This document shows positions 33,118 to 39,481 of a stretch of 46,261 bases of DNA, piece after piece. Positions within the stretch are counted from its first letter, which is position 1. Every line of letters begins with the position of its first letter. Under the pieces are notes generated by a model. It ran no database searches, was not told where the DNA came from, and worked only from the letters and a program-made list of their open reading frames with translations. The position numbers were made by a program, and so were the translations under genes. Source of the DNA: Hyphomicrobiales bacterium (GTDB lineage Bacteria; Pseudomonadota; Alphaproteobacteria; Rhizobiales; Xanthobacteraceae); NCBI GenBank assembly GCA_016185205.1, contig JACPOA010000081.1, positions 1 through 46,261 on the forward strand, read 5' to 3'.

Positions 33118-34227
33118 ATGTTGACTTCGACGTTGCCGAAGATCGCGCCATTCGTCGATATTCAAGACGGAATTACGCTGGCCAGCGCCATCGTCGATAC
33201 CGTTCGCGATCCGCTCGTGGTGCTCGACGATAAATTGCACGTCATCGCGGCCAGCCGGTCGTTTTATCAAAGCTTCCGGCTTGTCTCCGAAGACGTGCAC
33301 GGCCGCTTGCTCTATGAGATTGACGGCGGTCAATGGAACATCCCGGAGCTCCGCAAGCTCCTGGAAACGATCGGCAAGGATCATGCGCCGATCGATGGAT
33401 ATGAGGTCGACCGTGAATTTCCCGCGATCGGCCGGCGCACCATGCTGCTGAACGCGCGCAAGGTCTTCTATGAGCGGGGAACTCATTCCACCATATTGCT
33501 GGCGTTTGAGGATGTGACCAGCCGGCGCGCCGTCGAGCGACAGATCGAGGCGCTGCTGCGGGAAAAGGACATGCTGCTGGAGGAGATGCAGCATCGCGTT
33601 GCCAACAGCCTGCAGATCATCGCCAGCATTCTGCTCATCAAGGCGCGCACCGTCCAGTCGGAGGAGACACGGTTGCAATTGCAGGACGCGCATCAGCGCG
33701 TGCTCTCGGTAGCCGCGGTCCAACAGCACTTGAATGTCGCCAGCCGCAGCGCGCAGATCGAGATCGGCACCTACCTTGCGAAGCTGTGCGAAACATTGGC
33801 GCAATCGATGATCGGCGACAGCCGGCCGATCTCGCTGAAAGTCGAGGCCGATGCCGGAACGGTCATTTCCCATCAGGCCGTGAGCATTGGCCTGATCGTT
33901 ACCGAACTGGTGATGAATGCGCTGAAGCATGCCTTCCCCGGCGTGAAGCCAGACGCTGCGATCCTCGTGTTCTACAAAGTCGCGGATACCGACTGGGAGC
34001 TGACGGTCGCGGACAATGGCATCGGCAAGCCGGATAACGGAAAAGCCCAGGGCAAGCAGGGGCTGGGCACCAGCCTGGTGCAATCGCTGGCCAAGCAACT
34101 TGATGCCCGCGTCGAAGTGACGAGCGGTCCGCACGGGACATCCGTGTCGATTACCCGCGCGACCTTCAAGTCCATACCGGCGAGTGCGGACAAGGGCGTT
34201 TATTCGACCCAGGCACGCCTCCAATGA
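33118..34227 (+). CDS. Cytosolic PAS-HisKA_2 sensor histidine kinase
   Basis: A 369-residue kinase without membrane segments. Residues about 20-135 form a PAS domain (TVRDPLVVLDDKLHVIAASRSF). The HisKA_2 dimerisation domain carries the phospho-His159 in EEMQHRVANSLQIIAS. The HATPase domain has the N box ELVMNALKHAFPG and the G1 motif ADNGIGKP, then GLGTSLVQSLAKQL. HisKA_2 and HWE kinases are the usual partners of PhyR, whose gene lies about 3.3 kb downstream, so this is a candidate PhyR kinase; this is inference from context. The next gene overlaps its stop by ATGA. Confidence 0.87.
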   Translation: MLTSTLPKIAPFVDIQDGITLASAIVDTVRDPLVVLDDKLHVIAASRSFYQSFRLVSEDVHGRLLYEIDGGQWNIPELRKLLETIGKDHAPIDGYEVDREFPAIGRRTMLLNARKVFYERGTHSTILLAFEDVTSRRAVERQIEALLREKDMLLEEMQHRVANSLQIIASILLIKARTVQSEETRLQLQDAHQRVLSVAAVQQHLNVASRSAQIEIGTYLAKLCETLAQSMIGDSRPISLKVEADAGTVISHQAVSIGLIVTELVMNALKHAFPGVKPDAAILVFYKVADTDWELTVADNGIGKPDNGKAQGKQGLGTSLVQSLAKQLDARVEVTSGPHGTSVSITRATFKSIPASADKGVYSTQARLQ

Positions 34228-34532
34228 CCATGCGAACGAGCCGCAAAATGGTGACATTCCAGAATGCGTTTTCGCTGGCGGCCGGCGACCGTGAATTTTC
34301 CGCCGGAAATTACGAAGTCGTGACTGACGAGGAGCTGGTCGAGGGTGTGTCGTTTCCGGTCTATCGCCGTGTTGCAACCATGATGCTGGTGCCCGCCCAA
34401 TCCCATCAGGCATCGTCGGTCGAGATGCTGACGATCGATCCGCGCGACCTTGCGGCGGCGCTGGAACGCGATGTCTTGACGGCGGACGCCTTCGCGGTGA
34501 AAGCCCGCCCAGCTTCGGCACAGGTGACATGA
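34224..34532 (+). CDS. Small protein in the kinase operon, unknown function
   Basis: A 102-residue protein that starts within the last codons of the kinase gene (ATGA overlap) and is itself overlapped by the next gene in the same manner. The sequence VTFQNAFSLAAGDREFSAGNYEVVTDEELVEG suggests a small beta-rich domain, with no signal peptide or membrane helix. Coupled translation implies that it functions with the kinase and the DUF1488 protein. I recognise the type from Bradyrhizobium relatives but know no function. An alternative start codon is at 34230. Confidence 0.65.
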   Translation: MTMRTSRKMVTFQNAFSLAAGDREFSAGNYEVVTDEELVEGVSFPVYRRVATMMLVPAQSHQASSVEMLTIDPRDLAAALERDVLTADAFAVKARPASAQVT

Positions 34533-34837
34533 TGTGGCCGTTCTCGCAGCCTCGCAGCGCCAATGTCACCAACATGGCGGTGAGTTTTCCCAACCAGAGC
34601 CGCAGCTACGATGCGACGCGGCGCGCGATACGCTTCTGGGGATACGATCGTTCGATGGAAAGCTCGTTCTATGTGACCGCGGATGCGCTCGAGCGGATTC
34701 AACCGAATCTCAAGCCCGACGTGGCCGGTCTTTTGCGGGCCTTCGATAGCAACCGCGACCGCATCTATGCGATCGCCGCCAAGGTCTACGCCCGCGGCCG
34801 CAGAGGCTCGTACGACCTCAATGTCGCCGACGTTTGA
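34529..34837 (+). CDS. DUF1488-family protein
   Basis: A 102-residue protein matching the DUF1488 pattern: VSFPNQSRSYDATRRAIRFWGYDRSMESSFYVTADAL in the first half, then a helical stretch ending RIYAIAAKVYARGRRGSYDLNVADV. The family has no established function and is common in Proteobacteria. It is the third gene of a translationally coupled set (ATGA overlaps at 34224-34227 and 34529-34532) headed by the histidine kinase. Confidence 0.75.
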   Translation: MMWPFSQPRSANVTNMAVSFPNQSRSYDATRRAIRFWGYDRSMESSFYVTADALERIQPNLKPDVAGLLRAFDSNRDRIYAIAAKVYARGRRGSYDLNVADV

Positions 34838-34959
34838 GCGCGCCGCTTTGCCCGAAAAAACGCGCCGCGCCGGGCGATAATTTACCTACGCCTCGATCGT
34901 CGTCACGCTTGCGAAGCAGGCGACAATCCAGGCCGCAACACAGAACAAAGGAACGACTT

Positions 34960-35181
34960 ATGGCGAACGACGTAAAGAAACCGGGAAATCTGCGCGCCAA
35001 TGCAAGGCCGACCGAAGGCTATGTATTGGCCGTCGATGGTAAGTTGAAAATGCAATACGAGAGCGCAAAAGAGGCCGCGGAGGCCGGTGCAAAGCTCAAG
35101 CAGAGCTTCCCGGTGATCCAGGTCACCGTCTACGATGCGGCGAACCAAACCTATACTCCGGTGGAGATTGAAACGACCTGA
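34960..35181 (+). CDS. Small cytosolic protein, unknown function
   Basis: A 73-residue protein preceded by a good ribosome binding site (AAAGGA, 7 bases before ATG). It has a short polar start, then GYVLAVDGKLKMQYESAKEAAEAGAKLKQSFPVIQVTVYDA, an alternation of strands and one amphipathic helix rich in Ala, Glu and Lys. There is no signal peptide. Similar short proteins occur in Bradyrhizobium relatives. The place among stress genes suggests a stress role, but no sigma-EcfG site was seen in the 122 bases upstream. Confidence 0.65.
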   Translation: MANDVKKPGNLRANARPTEGYVLAVDGKLKMQYESAKEAAEAGAKLKQSFPVIQVTVYDAANQTYTPVEIETT

Positions 35182-35218
35182 GCGGCTGACCGCAGCGCGC
35201 GCATATATGTGCTGACAT

Positions 35219-35243
35219 GGAACAATTAGCGGACCGCGACGTT
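35219..35243 (+). promoter_or_regulatory. Sigma-EcfG-type promoter candidate upstream of the glycine-zipper gene
   Basis: GGAAC (35219-35223), 16 bases, CGTT (35240-35243): an exact match to the general stress promoter. The next plus-strand gene starts at 35462, so the leader would be about 210 bases. Confidence 0.6.
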
Positions 35244-35461
35244 ATTACTTCGATCGAAGCAAATTCGTACTGAAAATCGTTTTTACCGATAGAACTCGCA
35301 ACGATCGTCTCATTCGCAGGTCCGGCGCGGTTCGCTCCGGACGGCAATTACGACACGTTGACTGAGGCCGACTCAGCGCAATTCCGTCAAGCGGGCAGGG
35401 CAGTCGGTTGCCCATACCGAGCAGCACTTAACTTCAAGTGCTTTGACCAAGGAGAGTTCTC

Positions 35462-35707
35462 ATGCGCTCCATACTCAAAGCGAGCATTCTGGTATTGACG
35501 CTGACCGCCATGCCGTTCGCGGCCCAGGCCGGAACGCTGGAAGGCGTTGCCATCGGCGCTGGCTCGGGCGCCCTCATTGCCGGACCTCCCGGCGCGGTCG
35601 TCGGCGGCGTGATCGGCGGCGTGGTTGGCGGCCCGAATATCGTGCGGCATCGTCATCGCCACTGCTGGACCAACGGCAGCGGCAATCGTCGCTGCGCATG
35701 GCGCTAA
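35462..35707 (+). CDS. Small secreted glycine-zipper protein
   Basis: An 81-residue precursor with a signal peptide (about 23 residues, ending AAQA). It is followed by a Gly/Ala-rich stretch, GVAIGAGSGALIAGPPGAVVGG, then VIGGVVGGPNIV, of the glycine-zipper type, able to pack in or against a membrane. The end is basic and His-rich with two Cys (RHRHRHCWTNGSGNRRCAWR). An AAGGAGAG ribosome binding site precedes the ATG, and a sigma-EcfG-type promoter lies 219 bases upstream. It is probably a periplasmic or outer-membrane stress protein; the exact role is unknown. Confidence 0.72.
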   Translation: MRSILKASILVLTLTAMPFAAQAGTLEGVAIGAGSGALIAGPPGAVVGGVIGGVVGGPNIVRHRHRHCWTNGSGNRRCAWR

Positions 35708-35828
35708 GCGTTCAATCGACGCGCGCTGTGTAGCGACCCGGGGCGGCACGCGCCGCTCCGGTCTTTTGCGATTGATATGTGTCCGGCTTTTCCGGCATTC
35801 TCGCCGGCACCTGAGGGAGATTGCTCCG

Positions 35829-36086
35829 ATGAATGGTATTCGCGCTTTTGCCGCCGCCGCCGTCATGCTTGCGGGGTCGCTCGCCTGTGGCGTGGCCGTC
35901 GCGCAAACGTCCAGCCCGTCCACGGCCGCGCAGGTCGAGACGTGGACCACGAAACAGTGGGAAGCGGCGAAGAAAAAATGGGTCAAGGACAAGACCAAGT
36001 GGTCCAATTGCCAGACGCAATCGAGCAGGCAAAAACTTGAAGGCCGCAAGAACTGGTCGTTTCTCTATACCTGCATGACCGGCTGA
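35829..36086 (+). CDS. Small secreted protein, unknown function
   Basis: An 85-residue precursor with a signal peptide of about 25 residues (MNGIRAFAAAAVMLAGSLAC and on, ending AVAQ). The mature part is short, Trp- and Lys-rich (WTTKQWEAAKKKWVKDKTKW) with two Cys (NCQTQ and YTCMTG) likely to pair in the periplasm. GGGAGA precedes the ATG by about 9 bases. I recognise the WEAAKKKWxxDKxKWxxC pattern as one repeated in small rhizobial secreted proteins, with no known function. It lies 14 bases before the next small gene and may share its transcript. Confidence 0.68.
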   Translation: MNGIRAFAAAAVMLAGSLACGVAVAQTSSPSTAAQVETWTTKQWEAAKKKWVKDKTKWSNCQTQSSRQKLEGRKNWSFLYTCMTG

Positions 36087-36100
36087 AATGGGGGGCCGTC

Positions 36101-36247
36101 ATGAATCGTACTGCCATCGCGGTCGTTATCGCTGTGCTCGCCGTCGCCACGGCGGTGCTCGGCTATCAGCTCTACCAGGAACGGCACAAAACCACCGGCG
36201 TCGAGATCAGCATCGGCGATCGTGGCATTTCCATCGAGAAGAAGTAG
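36101..36247 (+). CDS. 48-residue single-pass membrane peptide
   Basis: Short gene encoding 48 residues: an N-terminal membrane helix (IAVVIAVLAVATAVLGYQLY, about residues 5-25) and a polar tail ending GVEISIGDRGISIEKK. The helix-plus-tail layout and an ending of this type are familiar from small Bradyrhizobium proteins. It lies between two other small genes on the same strand with short gaps, which supports it being real. A GGGGGG run 4 bases before the ATG could act as the ribosome binding site. Confidence 0.6.
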   Translation: MNRTAIAVVIAVLAVATAVLGYQLYQERHKTTGVEISIGDRGISIEKK

Positions 36248-36301
36248 TGCTGAATCGACAGGCGAAAGATTCAATAGATCCTATCAAGGGAGATTAAGAT
36301 C

Positions 36302-36466
36302 ATGTCACTCAGTCTCATTCTTGTTATCCTCCTTGTCATCTTCCTGTTCGGTGGCTTCAGCGGCCGTTTCGGCGGCTACGGCTACGGTTATGGGCACGGT
36401 GGTGTCGGCCTCATCGGCACGATTTTGATCATCATCGTCGTTCTGATGTTGCTCGGACGGATTTGA
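36302..36466 (+). CDS. DUF3309-like small hydrophobic protein
   Basis: A 54-residue protein with two hydrophobic helices (SLSLILVILLVIFLFGG and GVGLIGTILIIIVVLMLLGRI) separated by a Gly/Tyr-rich turn (GRFGGYGYGYGHGG). This is the layout of DUF3309, a family of small inner-membrane proteins frequent in Proteobacteria. AAGGGAG precedes the ATG by about 8 bases. Members are often associated with stress responses, but a mechanism is not known to me. It is the last of a run of small plus-strand genes and is convergent with ecfG. Confidence 0.75.
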   Translation: MSLSLILVILLVIFLFGGFSGRFGGYGYGYGHGGVGLIGTILIIIVVLMLLGRI

Positions 36467-36587
36467 CGCTGCCAGGCGATCTCAGCTTGCCAGCCGCGCG
36501 ATCGGCAACGTGATGATGCCGGTGGCGCCGCTGCGCATAGCGACGGCCGACGGCGTCAGCAAAAGACTTTCATGAGATGACGTGTGA

Positions 36588-37136
36588 CTATTCGCCGCCG
36601 CCGGCCAGCACCGCGCGGGTCTGCTCGTCGGGCCCGAACTCGTCGGCGCTGTTGATCGACAAAATCTCGGCCAGCCGCGTGCGCGCGCGGTTGACGCGCG
36701 ACTTGATGGTGCCGACCGCGCAGCCGCAGATATGGGCGGCCTCTTCGTAGGAGAACCCCGATGCGCCCACCAGGATGAGCGCTTCGCGCTGATCGGGCGG
36801 CAGGTGGGAGAGCGCGTCGCGGAATTCCCGAAGCTCGACCTGACCGTGCTGCTCGGGCTGCGTCTTCAGCGTCTCGGCATAGTGGCCTTCGCTATCCTCG
36901 ACCTCGCGCCGACGCTTGCGATATTCCGACCGGAAATGATTGCGCAGGATTGTGAACAACCAGGCCGACATGTTGGTGCCGGGCTGGAACGAGTCGATAT
37001 TGGCGAGCGCGCGCAGCAGCGTCTCCTGCACCAGGTCGTCCGCGCGATCCACGTTCCCGCACAGCGAGATCGCGAATGCGCGGAGGCTGGGCACCGCGCC
37101 GAGAACGGCCTTGCGCACCGACTCGTCCATTGCCAT
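36588..37136 (-). CDS. ecfG: General stress sigma factor EcfG
   Basis: A 182-residue extracytoplasmic-function-type sigma factor that directs the alphaproteobacterial general stress response. Region 2 (about 15-80) has RADDLVQETLLRALANIDSF and AWLFTILRNHFRSEYRKRRR; region 4 (about 110-165) has LSHLPPDQREALILVGASGFSYEEAA, then GTIKSRVNRARTRLAEI. The identity as EcfG is fixed by its neighbours: nepR immediately upstream with a TGATG overlap, and phyR divergent. In unstressed cells NepR holds it; phosphorylated PhyR takes NepR away. Confidence 0.93.
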   Translation of the reverse strand: MAMDESVRKAVLGAVPSLRAFAISLCGNVDRADDLVQETLLRALANIDSFQPGTNMSAWLFTILRNHFRSEYRKRRREVEDSEGHYAETLKTQPEQHGQVELREFRDALSHLPPDQREALILVGASGFSYEEAAHICGCAVGTIKSRVNRARTRLAEILSINSADEFGPDEQTRAVLAGGGE

Positions 37137-37357
37137 CAGCGCTTATCCTTATTGCCATTTCCGTCCAGGCGATTGAGCAGTTCGGTGAAACGGTCCGGTA
37201 CCCCCTGGCTTACGACGTCGTCGTACAGGGCACGCAATTGCTGACCGAGGCGAGCCTGCACCTCGCGCCCGAGCTTGGCGGGCTTGGCATGGTCCTTGTG
37301 GCGACTGGCCGCGGTTTCCATTGTTTTTTGTTGTCCCACGGGTTTGCGCTCGTTCAT
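37136..37357 (-). CDS. nepR: Anti-sigma factor NepR
   Basis: A 73-residue anti-sigma factor that binds EcfG. The conserved core LGREVQARLGQQLRALYDDV and then VSQGVPDRFTELLNRLD, two helices joined by the VPDRF turn, is the NepR signature. The frame opens further upstream to 37420, but a start at 37357 is chosen because the sigma-EcfG-type promoter at 37421-37445 would begin transcription near 37414. The stop and the ecfG start share one base (TGATG), giving coupled synthesis of the pair. Confidence 0.9.
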   Translation of the reverse strand: MNERKPVGQQKTMETAASRHKDHAKPAKLGREVQARLGQQLRALYDDVVSQGVPDRFTELLNRLDGNGNKDKR

Positions 37358-37420
37358 CTCTCGACCCCAAATCCCTTGCCCAAGCCGGGCACAGAATCCC
37401 CCTCTGATGCTCTCACTCAA

Positions 37421-37445
37421 AACCCGTGAATTGGCATATGGTTCC
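37421..37445 (-). promoter_or_regulatory. Sigma-EcfG-type promoter candidate for nepR-ecfG
   Basis: On the minus strand GGAAC (37445-37441), 16 bases, GGTT (37424-37421). It matches the pattern apart from the first base of the -10 (G for C). Autoregulation of nepR-ecfG is the norm in this system. It lies 9 bases from the divergent phyR promoter candidate, so the two start regions are back to back. Confidence 0.6.
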
Positions 37446-37454
37446 GTCGGACAG

Positions 37455-37479
37455 GGAACTTTTTTGCCATGGACACGTT
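37455..37479 (+). promoter_or_regulatory. Sigma-EcfG-type promoter candidate for phyR
   Basis: GGAAC (37455-37459), 16 bases, CGTT (37476-37479): an exact match to the sigma-EcfG consensus. It lies about 90 bases upstream of the phyR start codon. Confidence 0.72.
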
Positions 37480-37568
37480 ATGAACCCTGAGTAACTTTAC
37501 ACGGCTCAAGGTTTTTTGGGGGCAACGCCTGCGCTAGGCCTCAGGCGCACTCGGTTCGGGAGGGATTC

Positions 37569-38369
37569 TTGACGACATCTCAATCAGTTGCGCAGCATCT
37601 GCCATATCTTCGCCGCTACGCCCGGGCGCTCTCGGGCACCCAGCCCTCGGGCGACGCCTATGTGGCGGCCACCCTGGAGGCCCTGGTCCAAGACCCCAAG
37701 GTGCTCGGCACCAGCGCGTCGACCCGCATCGCGCTCTATCGGCTGTTCACGAAGATCTGGAATTCGGTGGCCTTGAACGGCAAGCCCACGATTGGCGGCG
37801 CCGGCCAGCCGGTCGAGCGCCATCTCGCCCAGATCGCCCCCATGCCGCGGCAGGCCTTCCTGCTGGTCGCGCTTGAGGGACTGTCGGAAGACGATGCCGC
37901 CAAGGTACTCGATATCGACGTGCCGAAGCTGCGCGACCTGGTCGAACAGTCCGGCCGCGAGCTCGCCTCCGAGATCGCCACCGACGTGCTGATCATCGAG
38001 GACGAGACCTTCATCGCGCTCGATCTGGAAGGGCTGGTGGAAAGCCTCGGCCATCGCGTGCTCGGCGTCGCGCGCACGCATAAAGAGGCGGTGGATTTGG
38101 CCAAGGCCAAGCGGCCGGGGCTTATTCTGGCCGACATCCAGTTGGCGGACGGCAGTTCCGGTCTCGATGCGGTCAACGAGATGCTGCGCAGTTTCGAGGT
38201 GCCGGTGATCTTCATCACCGCCTATCCCGAGCGCTTCCTCACCGGCGAACGGCCGGAGCCGGCCTTCCTGATCGCCAAGCCGTTCCAGCCGTCGACGGTT
38301 TCGGCGGTGCTCAGCCAGGCGCTATTCTTCGAGCGCAACGCCAAGCGGCGCGAGCGGCGGGTAGGCTAA
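37569..38369 (+). CDS. phyR: General stress response regulator PhyR
   Basis: A 266-residue anti-anti-sigma response regulator. The N-terminal half (about 1-135) mimics an ECF sigma factor and, when exposed, binds NepR. The C-terminal half is a receiver domain with E144-D145 in IIEDETF, phospho-acceptor D189 in LILADIQLADG, T217 in FITAYPERF and K237 in IAKPF. The FITAYPERFLTGERPEP segment is characteristic of PhyR. The start is TTG at 37569 with GGGAGGGA about 4 bases before it. It is divergent from nepR-ecfG, with paired sigma-EcfG-type promoters between. Confidence 0.94.
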   Translation: MTTSQSVAQHLPYLRRYARALSGTQPSGDAYVAATLEALVQDPKVLGTSASTRIALYRLFTKIWNSVALNGKPTIGGAGQPVERHLAQIAPMPRQAFLLVALEGLSEDDAAKVLDIDVPKLRDLVEQSGRELASEIATDVLIIEDETFIALDLEGLVESLGHRVLGVARTHKEAVDLAKAKRPGLILADIQLADGSSGLDAVNEMLRSFEVPVIFITAYPERFLTGERPEPAFLIAKPFQPSTVSAVLSQALFFERNAKRRERRVG

Positions 38370-38420
38370 TCCAATATCGAGATTCCCGCGCGCGGCAGAT
38401 CCTCGCCGCGCGCGGGGTGG

Positions 38421-38445
38421 GAACATATCTCCGCGCCCGCCGTTA
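38421..38445 (+). promoter_or_regulatory. Sigma-EcfG-type promoter candidate upstream of the 38505 gene
   Basis: GGAAC (38421-38425), 16 bases, CGTT (38442-38445): an exact match. The predicted start near 38452 leaves a leader of about 50 bases before ATG 38505. Confidence 0.68.
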
Positions 38446-38504
38446 CTTCTCTGTCGTCCTTACGGCTCATCGTCGCGATCGCCGGGGGATGGTGGAGAAA
38501 GCCG

Positions 38505-38801
38505 ATGCGCGGGTTCGCGTCTTACTTGCTGGCAGGCATCCTGGTGGTGGTGGCGATGGATTTTATCGCGCCTCCCATCGGCCTCGGTTTGCCGGTCGGC
38601 GCGTGGCCGACGGTCGAGCAGGGGTCATTGGTGCAGTCGGTCAACCGCGGCAATAAAGGCGACCGGTTGAGTGTGCCGACGGCCGTCGACAAGTCGCAAG
38701 CACCGCGCAAGTCGCCGACAGTTCTGGTCGGTTGCGATCCGGTATTCAGCCCATTGTCGGCATCTGCGCGCGCGAATGTTGCACGGCATTGCGTTGCATA
38801 A
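38505..38801 (+). CDS. Small membrane-anchored protein, unknown function
   Basis: A 98-residue protein with an N-terminal hydrophobic segment (SYLLAGILVVVAMDFIAPPIG) that may be an uncleaved anchor or a signal. A polar middle part follows, and the C-terminus reads VLVGCDPVFSPLSASARANVARHCVA with two Cys. The CDPxFSPLSxSxxxNxxRxC ending is one I associate with small exported proteins of Bradyrhizobium relatives. The gene sits 136 bases after phyR and has its own exact sigma-EcfG-type promoter, so it is probably a general stress target. Confidence 0.7.
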   Translation: MRGFASYLLAGILVVVAMDFIAPPIGLGLPVGAWPTVEQGSLVQSVNRGNKGDRLSVPTAVDKSQAPRKSPTVLVGCDPVFSPLSASARANVARHCVA

Positions 38802-38859
38802 CTGATTGTTGCGATTGCCGAAGTGGACCGTTGTCATTATACCCCGCCGCCGGGGCGGT

Positions 38860-38885
38860 GGAACCTTGTTGCACCGCTGTGCGTT
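38860..38885 (+). promoter_or_regulatory. Sigma-EcfG-type promoter candidate upstream of the DUF992 gene
   Basis: GGAAC (38860-38864), 17 bases, CGTT (38882-38885). The predicted start near 38892 leaves a leader of about 28 bases containing an AGAGGAGA ribosome binding site before ATG 38920. Confidence 0.65.
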
Positions 38886-38919
38886 TCTAGCCAATCATCC
38901 ATTGAGAGGAGATTTTGAC

Positions 38920-39405
38920 ATGCATAGGCCATTGAGCGCTTTTGCCGCCCTTGCGATTGTCGCGGCGGTCGCGTTGCCTGCTCCGACCATGGCGCAGGCA
39001 CCCAATCGGACCAAGGTCGGCACCCTGACCTGCGATATCTCCGGCGGGATCGGTCTCATCATCACGTCGCACAAGGATGTGGCCTGCATGTTCACGCCAT
39101 CGCAGCCCGGCCCGCGCGAGGTCTACACCGGGTCGATCAACAAGTTCGGCCTCGATATCGGCGCCACGACCGGTGGCGAAATGATCTGGGCGGTCTATGC
39201 GCCGAGTACGCGCAAGTTCGGCGCGCTCGCCGGTCACTATGCCGGGGCGAGTGGCGAGGCGACGGTCGGCGCGGGCGTCGGCGCCAACGTTCTGATTGGC
39301 GGCTCCGACCGCACCGTATCGCTGCAACCGGTATCGGTGCAGGGCCAGGTCGGCCTCAATCTGGCGGTTGGCGTGGCGGAACTTAATCTGCGCCCGGCGC
39401 GATAA
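38920..39405 (+). CDS. DUF992-family secreted protein
   Basis: A 161-residue precursor with a signal peptide (about 26 residues, ending MAQA). The mature protein has the DUF992 pattern: KVGTLTCDISGGIGLIITSHKDVACMF, YTGSINKFGLDIGATTGGEMIWAVYAP, ALAGHYAGASGEATVGAGVGANVLIGG, and a beta-rich end. The two Cys in TLTCDIS and VACMF probably pair. The family is periplasmic and of unknown role, common in Rhizobiales. Promoter at 38860 and terminator at 39432 mark it as a single-gene unit, probably under stress control. Confidence 0.82.
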   Translation: MHRPLSAFAALAIVAAVALPAPTMAQAPNRTKVGTLTCDISGGIGLIITSHKDVACMFTPSQPGPREVYTGSINKFGLDIGATTGGEMIWAVYAPSTRKFGALAGHYAGASGEATVGAGVGANVLIGGSDRTVSLQPVSVQGQVGLNLAVGVAELNLRPAR

Positions 39406-39431
39406 CTCCGCTTCGATCGTCTAAGACGTCT

Positions 39432-39462
39432 GCGGCCGCCCAACGGGCGGCCGCATTTTTTT
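39432..39462 (+). terminator. Intrinsic terminator after the DUF992 gene
   Basis: A perfect 10-base stem, GCGGCCGCCC (39432-39441) with GGGCGGCCGC (39445-39454), a 3-base loop and then a run of seven T. It lies 27 bases after the DUF992 stop codon and faces the convergent Kelch gene. Confidence 0.9.
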
Positions 39463-39481
39463 CGCTTCGAAGAATTGCTCG

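Noticed and set aside
32860-34593. Long minus-strand open frame of 577 codons
   Set aside because: It lies antisense to the histidine kinase and its partner gene, has His/Arg/Gln-rich composition typical of a shadow frame, and shows no recognisable domain.
36178-36202. GGAAC-N16-CGTC inside the 48-codon gene, upstream of the DUF3309-like gene
   Set aside because: The -10 lacks the conserved GTT, and the site is inside a coding sequence; too weak to list as a sigma-EcfG promoter.
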